In this document: positions 59,994-64,000 of the stretch, in pieces | Position numbering within the stretch: position 1 is the stretch's first letter | Layout of the letters: every line of letters starts with the position of its first letter | NCBI RefSeq assembly: GCF_042610495.1 | Contig: NZ_JBHGAP010000001.1 | Coordinates: forward strand, 434,001 to 498,000 | DNA: 64,000 nt | Source of the DNA: RU20A sp042610495 | Lineage (GTDB): Bacteria; Pseudomonadota; Alphaproteobacteria; Rhizobiales; Rhizobiaceae | Direction of reading: 5' to 3' | Made by a program: the position numbers and the translations under genes | The notes under the pieces: generated by a model | The model's database searches: none | Told to the model about the DNA's origin: nothing | The model's input: only the letters and a program-made list of their open reading frames with translations

Positions 59994-60380
59994 ATGCCCA
60001 GCGGAATTGAAATGAAAGCGGCGCATTTTCCCGGCAGGGCACCGATCGATGCCTATGGAAATGGCGGCTTCCGCTTTGCCGACATGTCGCATCGCGGTTC
60101 CATCCTGCTTCTGCCGTCGGGCATCTATGCCTGGGAGGCGGAGGAGGGTGATCCGCTCGGCGTCGAGCGTTTCCGCCGCGTGATCGACGAGGCGCGCGAC
60201 ATCGAGGTTCTTCTGGTCGGTACGGGCAAGGATCTGCGTCGCCTGCCCCTGCCGCTGAAGGATGTCCTCAAGGGCTCCGGGATCTCGTCCGACCCGATGA
60301 GCACGGGTGCCGCCGTGCGCACCTACAACGTCATGCTCGCCGAATCGCGCGCCGTCGCTGCCGCGCTGATCGCCGTATGA
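59994..60380 (+). CDS. Mth938-fold (DUF498) protein, NDUFAF3-like
   Basis: 128 residues of the Mth938/DUF498 family. Blocks such as FRFADMSHRGSILLLPSGIYAW, DIEVLLVGTGKDLRRLP and GISSDPMSTGAAVRTYNVMLAE are typical. The human member of this family, NDUFAF3, is a complex I assembly factor, and in alphaproteobacteria the gene commonly sits beside secDF/yajC. It starts seven bases after secDF and overlaps the next gene by four bases. A complex I role here is inferred from homology and context. Confidence 0.87.
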   Translation: MPSGIEMKAAHFPGRAPIDAYGNGGFRFADMSHRGSILLLPSGIYAWEAEEGDPLGVERFRRVIDEARDIEVLLVGTGKDLRRLPLPLKDVLKGSGISSDPMSTGAAVRTYNVMLAESRAVAAALIAV

Positions 60381-61240
60381 GCGGGCCTGACGCAAAGGTG
60401 GCCGTTGCCGGCGACGACATGCTGGCAGAGCTGCGCGATCTCGATCGGGACCGGTATCTCGCCTGCCTGCTGGCGCCCGCCGGCCATCGCGCCGATCTCG
60501 CCGCCCTCTACGCCTTCAATGCCGAGATCGCCCGGCTGCGCGATGTGGTGCGCGAACCCATGGCCGGCGAAATCCGCCTGCAGTGGTGGCGCGATGCCAT
60601 CGATGGTCCCGAGGGCACGCGCACGGGCCACCCGATCGCCGATGCCCTGAGGGCCGCAATCGCCCGCCACGCGCTGCCTCTGCCGGCCCTGCACGCGATG
60701 ATCGACGCGCGTGTCTTCGATCTCTACGACGATCCCATGGGCAATCGCGCCACCTTCGAGGCCTATGCCGGCGAGACCGCCTCGGCGCTGATCCAGCTTG
60801 CCTGCCTGATCCTCGATCCCAAGGGCGCCGGAGCCTCATCGGATGCCGCCGGCCATGGCGGAGTGGCACAGGCGATTGCCGGCGCGCTGCTGCTTCTGCC
60901 GCAACACCGCGCCCGCGGGCAGGTCTTCCTGCCGGCCGATCTGCTGGAAGCCATCGGTCTTGACCGCGACCGCCTTCTCGCAGCCGATGACCCGTCGGCG
61001 ATCGATACGGCGATCCGTGCCTTCGTTGCCTTGGGACGCGATCATCTGGCCGCCAGCCGCCGGTCGGCCGGCACAGTCAGTGCCGCCAATCGCGCCGCCT
61101 TTGCCGTCCTTGGTCCGATCGCCCACGTGCTGGACCGGGCCGAGAAGGCTGGCCACCGGCTTTTGACGGAGAGCCCGCTCCCATCCCAGTGGCGGCGGCA
61201 ATGGTGGATGTGGCGGACCGCGCGCAGTGGCCGCTGGTAG
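60377..61240 (+). CDS. Phytoene/squalene synthase-fold protein, NDUFAF6-like
   Basis: 287 residues of the trans-isoprenyl synthase fold (LAALYAFNAEIARLRD, RLQWWRDAI, YAGETASALIQLACLIL, GQVFLPADLLEAIGL). The two Asp-rich motifs needed for prenyl diphosphate binding are missing: the first reads NAEIARLRD instead of a DxxxD type, and the second lacks its acidic pair before GQVFLP. It is therefore unlikely to be a carotenoid enzyme. The mitochondrial relative NDUFAF6 is a complex I assembly factor. It is coupled (ATGA) to the NDUFAF3-like gene, which strengthens that reading. Confidence 0.85.
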   Translation: MSGPDAKVAVAGDDMLAELRDLDRDRYLACLLAPAGHRADLAALYAFNAEIARLRDVVREPMAGEIRLQWWRDAIDGPEGTRTGHPIADALRAAIARHALPLPALHAMIDARVFDLYDDPMGNRATFEAYAGETASALIQLACLILDPKGAGASSDAAGHGGVAQAIAGALLLLPQHRARGQVFLPADLLEAIGLDRDRLLAADDPSAIDTAIRAFVALGRDHLAASRRSAGTVSAANRAAFAVLGPIAHVLDRAEKAGHRLLTESPLPSQWRRQWWMWRTARSGRW

Positions 61241-61469
61241 GGTGGGGCATGCTCCTGCACTGTCGTCGTTGACGGTCTTCCTTAAGCACGTTTCGAGCCG
61301 TTGACGGCGTGACCCTTGCCGCATGCCTGTCAACGGCGCAAGAATGGGGCAGGAGTCGCGCCGCGCTGCGGGTTCTCTGATCCCTGCATGCGCGACAGGA
61401 ACAGGTAGTGGAAGGACTGCGCCGATCATCGGCACCGGCGCGGCGTCCTTCCGGAAAGAGGATAGACGG

Positions 61470-61952
61470 TTGGATCTGGAGTCCACCCTGTGGATTGGCC
61501 TGCTGGCCGCGGTGGTGATCGGCGCGCTGTTCTTCCGTGACCGCATGCTGAACCGCGCGGCGCGCGATGCCAGCGAAGCGGACACCGGCCTTGCCATCCT
61601 CGATTTCGGTCGCGCCTATCCCGAGGAAGCGATCCGCTCCATTCACATGACGGAAGACGAGGGCGCCTATTTCCTGCGCCTGCACGACGGCAAGGCCGGC
61701 TTCATGCAGGCTCACGGTGCCCACTATCTCTGCCATCTCCTGGGCCCCGGCAGCGTGCAGGTGAGCCCCGGCCCGGATGATCGGTCGATCCGCGCCCATT
61801 TTCCGGATTTCGCCTATCTCGACGGTATCTACCGCTTCCGCAGCGAGGCGGATGCGGCGGAAGTGTCACTGCTGCTTCTGGAAACGCTTGTGCCCCGCGA
61901 TCCCGCTGGTCTGGCCGATGGCGATGGGAACGGCGAGCAGCCGGCCGGCTGA
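61470..61952 (+). CDS. Uncharacterised membrane-anchored protein with a TTG start
   Basis: 160 residues, family not recognised. One N-terminal membrane helix (STLWIGLLAAVVIGALFF) is followed by a soluble domain of about 130 residues with no known motif (AYPEEAIRSIHMTEDEGAYF, then HGAHYLCHLLGPGSVQV). The start is TTG 61470, chosen because AAAGAGGA lies seven bases upstream and the helix then begins the protein; an ATG at 61323 would put 49 unlikely residues in front. It follows the complex I-factor-like genes by 229 bases and is convergent with trmFO, so a link to that module is possible but unproven. Confidence 0.72.
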   Translation: MDLESTLWIGLLAAVVIGALFFRDRMLNRAARDASEADTGLAILDFGRAYPEEAIRSIHMTEDEGAYFLRLHDGKAGFMQAHGAHYLCHLLGPGSVQVSPGPDDRSIRAHFPDFAYLDGIYRFRSEADAAEVSLLLLETLVPRDPAGLADGDGNGEQPAG

Positions 61953-61986
61953 TGCTCCCGGCCTGCTGATGCTCCCGGTTGCGCGA

Positions 61987-63405
61987 TCAGACTGGATTGG
62001 CTGACAGCCAGGCGGCGCAGTCCGACAATGCCCGTTCCGCCATCAGGTTCTTCTTCACGACCGCCTTTTCCTTGCCCCGGAACCGCTTGACGCCTTCCGG
62101 CCGGGTGATCGCACCCGGCTCCAGCGGCGGGAAGAGGCCGAAATTGACGTTCATGGGCTGGAAGGAGCGCTTGCCCGGCTCCTCGTCAGAAACGATGTGC
62201 CCGCCGGTGATATGGCCGAGCAGGGCGCCAAACGCGCTCGTCTGCGGCGGGACGACGGGCGTCAGCCCCTTGCGCTCGGCAGCGGCGAAACGGCCGGCCA
62301 GGAGCCCGATGCTGGCGCTTTCCACATAGCCCTCGCAGCCGGTGATCTGGCCGGCAAAGCGCAGGCCAGGCCGCGACTTGAGCTGCAGCGTGGGATCGAG
62401 CAGGGTGGGCGAGTGGATGTAAGTGTTGCGGTGCAGGCCGCCGAGCCGCGCGAACTCCGCTTTCTCGAGCCCGGGAATCATGCGGAAGACTTCGGCCTGC
62501 GCGCCATAGCGCAGCTTGGTCTGGAAGCCGACCATGTTGTAGAGCGTGCCGAGCGCATTGTCCTGGCGAAGCTGCACGACCGCGTAGGCCTTCACCGTCG
62601 GGTTATGCGCATTGGTCAGGCCCATCGGCTTCATCGGCCCGTGGCGCAGCGTCTCGCGGCCGCGCTCGGCCATGACCTCGATCGGCAGGCAGCCGTCGAA
62701 ATAGGGCGTGCCTTCCCATTCCTTGAAGCCGGTCTTGTCCCCGGCGATCAGCGCATCGACAAAGGCATTATACTGCGCCTCGTCCATCGGGCAGTTGATA
62801 TAGTCCTTGCCCGTGCCGCCGGGGCCAACCTTGTCGTAGCGCGACTGGAACCAGCAGATGTCCATGTCGATCGTGTCGAAATGCACGATGGGCGCAATCG
62901 CGTCGAAGAAGGCCAGCGCATCCTCGCCGGTTTCTGCACGGATCGCTTCCGCCAGCGACGGCGCGGTCAGCGGGCCCGTGGCGACGATCGACAGACCCCA
63001 GTCCGCTGGCGGCAGGCCAGCGACTTCCTCGCGCATGACCGTGATCAGCGGATGCGCCGCGATCTCGGCCGTCACCGCCTGTGCAAATCCGTCGCGATCG
63101 ACCGCCAGCGCCCCGCCAGCAGGCACCTGATGGCGATCGGCAGCCTGCATGATCAGCGAACCCGCCAGCCGCATCTCGGCATGCAGCACGCCGACCGCAT
63201 TGCTGGTCGCGTCGTCGGAGCGGAAGGAGTTGGAACAGACGAGTTCGGCGAGATCGTCGGTCTTGTGGGCGTCCGTGCCGCGTACGCCGCGCATTTCGTG
63301 GAGCACGACCGGCACGCCGGCCTGGGCTATCTGCCAGGCGGCTTCGGAGCCGGCCAGCCCGCCGCCGACGACATGGATGGGAGCGAAGGAGGATGTGTTC
63401 TGCAT
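61987..63405 (-). CDS. trmFO: tRNA (uracil-54-C5)-methyltransferase, folate-dependent TrmFO
   Basis: 472 residues of a flavoprotein. The FAD loop is VVGGGLAGSEAAWQIA at the N-terminus; ELVCSNSFRSDD and the C-terminal FAGQITGCEGYVESASIGLLAG are diagnostic. It makes 5-methyluridine at position 54 of tRNAs using methylenetetrahydrofolate rather than SAM. The gene is single, convergent with the unknown membrane gene. Its upstream region lies between it and the DUF1127 terminator. Confidence 0.96.
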   Translation of the reverse strand: MQNTSSFAPIHVVGGGLAGSEAAWQIAQAGVPVVLHEMRGVRGTDAHKTDDLAELVCSNSFRSDDATSNAVGVLHAEMRLAGSLIMQAADRHQVPAGGALAVDRDGFAQAVTAEIAAHPLITVMREEVAGLPPADWGLSIVATGPLTAPSLAEAIRAETGEDALAFFDAIAPIVHFDTIDMDICWFQSRYDKVGPGGTGKDYINCPMDEAQYNAFVDALIAGDKTGFKEWEGTPYFDGCLPIEVMAERGRETLRHGPMKPMGLTNAHNPTVKAYAVVQLRQDNALGTLYNMVGFQTKLRYGAQAEVFRMIPGLEKAEFARLGGLHRNTYIHSPTLLDPTLQLKSRPGLRFAGQITGCEGYVESASIGLLAGRFAAAERKGLTPVVPPQTSAFGALLGHITGGHIVSDEEPGKRSFQPMNVNFGLFPPLEPGAITRPEGVKRFRGKEKAVVKKNLMAERALSDCAAWLSANPV

Positions 63406-63500
63406 GCCAAGCCTCCTACACCAACGCCCCGGAAAGCGGAATCGATTTGTGATGCCGCAGCACGCCGGCCGATGGCGTTTGCGTGAACAGACAGACGCCC

Positions 63501-63529
63501 GAAACGCAAAACGGCGCCCGAAGGCGCCG
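63501..63529 (-). terminator. Terminator of the DUF1127 gene (minus strand)
   Basis: Read on the minus strand, CGGCGCC and GGCGCCG (63512-63529) form a 7-bp stem with a TTCG loop, followed by TTTTGCGTTT. It lies 26 bases beyond the stop of the small gene. Confidence 0.82.
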
Positions 63530-63554
63530 CAGCGGTCAGTCCCGGTCCGGCTGC

Positions 63555-63698
63555 TTAGCGGAACGAACGGGAAGCGATGTTGCGGATGTCGTACCGCGTG
63601 ATGCCGATGTCGGCGAGCGTGTGGGTCGGCAGGCTGGCCAGCTCGGCCATCGTACGGCGGTAGTTGATCCAGCTCTTGGCAATGCGAATCGGGTTCAT
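63555..63698 (-). CDS. Small DUF1127 protein
   Basis: 47 residues: NPIRIAKSWINYRRTMAELA followed by the DUF1127 core (LADIGITRYDIRNIA). This is the short Arg-rich DUF1127 type abundant in rhizobia; members in Agrobacterium affect phosphate and RNA metabolism and stress responses. GAGGAA lies just before ATG 63698, so the longer open frame is not used. Its promoter must lie in 63699-63860, and a clear terminator follows. Confidence 0.9.
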   Translation of the reverse strand: MNPIRIAKSWINYRRTMAELASLPTHTLADIGITRYDIRNIASRSFR

Positions 63699-64000
63699 GG
63701 ATGTTTCCTCGAAAGACGTGTTGGAGCGCCGCGCGCTCTCTTGACCGTGCTTATACGCGCGGCCGCACGCCAGATGGAGTGCAAAGAAAAGGCATCTGCC
63801 ATGCAAATGTGCAGGACGATGCATGAATTCGAGGCAGACATCCCGAGTGATTGAAATTCCGGCGGTCGCTGATGGTGTCGAGGCGGCGACAGCCGGCCGG
63901 GGCGGGTTGGTGCGCGCGGTCTTGCAGGCGTTTCGGTCCGGAGCGGGGGTGACGCCGGCGCAGTCATTCCGTAACTCAACTACGGCGCCAAACGAAAAAC
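63699..64000. other. Right-edge region upstream of the DUF1127 gene
   Basis: About 300 bases with no firm gene. The part next to the DUF1127 gene must contain its promoter; I cannot fix the boxes. From 63823 a plus-strand frame runs open off the window edge and is listed separately as a weak partial ORF. Confidence 0.45.
63823..64000 (+). CDS. Possible 5' end of a gene running off the window
   Basis: From ATG 63823 a frame is open for 59 codons to the end (starting NSRQTSRVIEIPAVADGVEA). No ribosome site of quality precedes it and no family is recognised, so it may be a chance open frame. It would be divergent from the DUF1127 gene. Confidence 0.22.
   Translation, partial: MNSRQTSRVIEIPAVADGVEAATAGRGGLVRAVLQAFRSGAGVTPAQSFRNSTTAPNEK

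Noticed and set aside
58566..60395. A 609-codon antisense frame over secDF and the Mth938 gene
   Set aside because: It crosses two well-supported genes and its translation is rich in Gln, Arg, Asp and Gly without any domain.
61323..61469. Extending the unknown membrane gene upstream to the ATG at 61323
   Set aside because: The added 49 residues are not protein-like and place the membrane helix internally, while TTG 61470 has a well-spaced AAAGAGGA site.
1..64000. tRNA, rRNA, CRISPR arrays, insertion sequences, prophage or integrase genes
   Set aside because: No cloverleaf-like segments, regularly spaced repeats, transposase-like proteins or terminal inverted repeats were seen on either strand.

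Overview
The window is a high-GC chromosomal segment from an alphaproteobacterium of the order Rhizobiales, most likely family Rhizobiaceae (Sinorhizobium/Shinella/Rhizobium type). Three things support this: the rpsB-tsf-pyrH-frr-uppS-cdsA-rseP-bamA-lpxD-fabZ-lpxA-lpxI-lpxB backbone; the markers exoR, eipB, a popZ-type polarity gene and a fused secDF; and a palindromic intergenic repeat of rhizobial type. I see no rRNA, tRNA, CRISPR, prophage, integrase or insertion sequence. Nearly all of the DNA is housekeeping, and the many long antisense ORFs are GC-bias shadows.

Layout. 1-3.8 kb: the tail of an upstream gene (perhaps clpA), an AzlC/AzlD branched-chain amino-acid exporter pair, and two paralogous PAP2-type membrane proteins separated by a structured intergenic element. 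3.8-6.7 kb (minus strand): ridA, a glycerophosphodiester phosphodiesterase, a COG3146 acyltransferase and a HIT protein, tightly packed. 6.8-21.1 kb (plus): eipB, translation factors rpsB and tsf, pyrH, frr, then the envelope cluster making undecaprenyl diphosphate, CDP-diacylglycerol, the BamA insertase and lipid A. 21.2-27.6 kb: gltA on the minus strand, then comEC, exbB-exbD behind a good iron-responsive operator candidate, and a PIMT-like methyltransferase. 27.8-39.5 kb: popZ-like gene, valS, a FadL-type porin, exoR, xthA, a cardiolipin-synthase-like enzyme, erpA and dgt. 39.6-47 kb: argS, a SPOR-domain protein, nagZ, scpA-scpB. 47-56.7 kb: an orphan ABC ATPase, tatABC, serS, surE, pcm, an uncharacterised gene, a LysM/degenerate-LytM lipoprotein, and a DUF815 ATPase. 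57-63.7 kb: yajC, secDF, a Mth938-fold protein and a phytoene-synthase-like protein in one transcription unit, then a membrane-anchored unknown, trmFO and a DUF1127 protein.

How the genes work together. The strongest theme is envelope construction and surveillance: BamA, lipid A enzymes, RseP, EipB, ExoR, the SPOR protein, NagZ, the amidase-activator-like LytM protein, the Tat system and SecDF-YajC. A second theme is replication and cell-cycle support (PopZ, ScpAB, Dgt). The most interesting hypothesis is that the two genes after secDF are bacterial relatives of mitochondrial complex I assembly factors NDUFAF3 and NDUFAF6. They are translationally coupled to each other and co-directional with the membrane-insertion machinery, and the NDUFAF6-like protein lacks the Asp-rich motifs of a real phytoene synthase.
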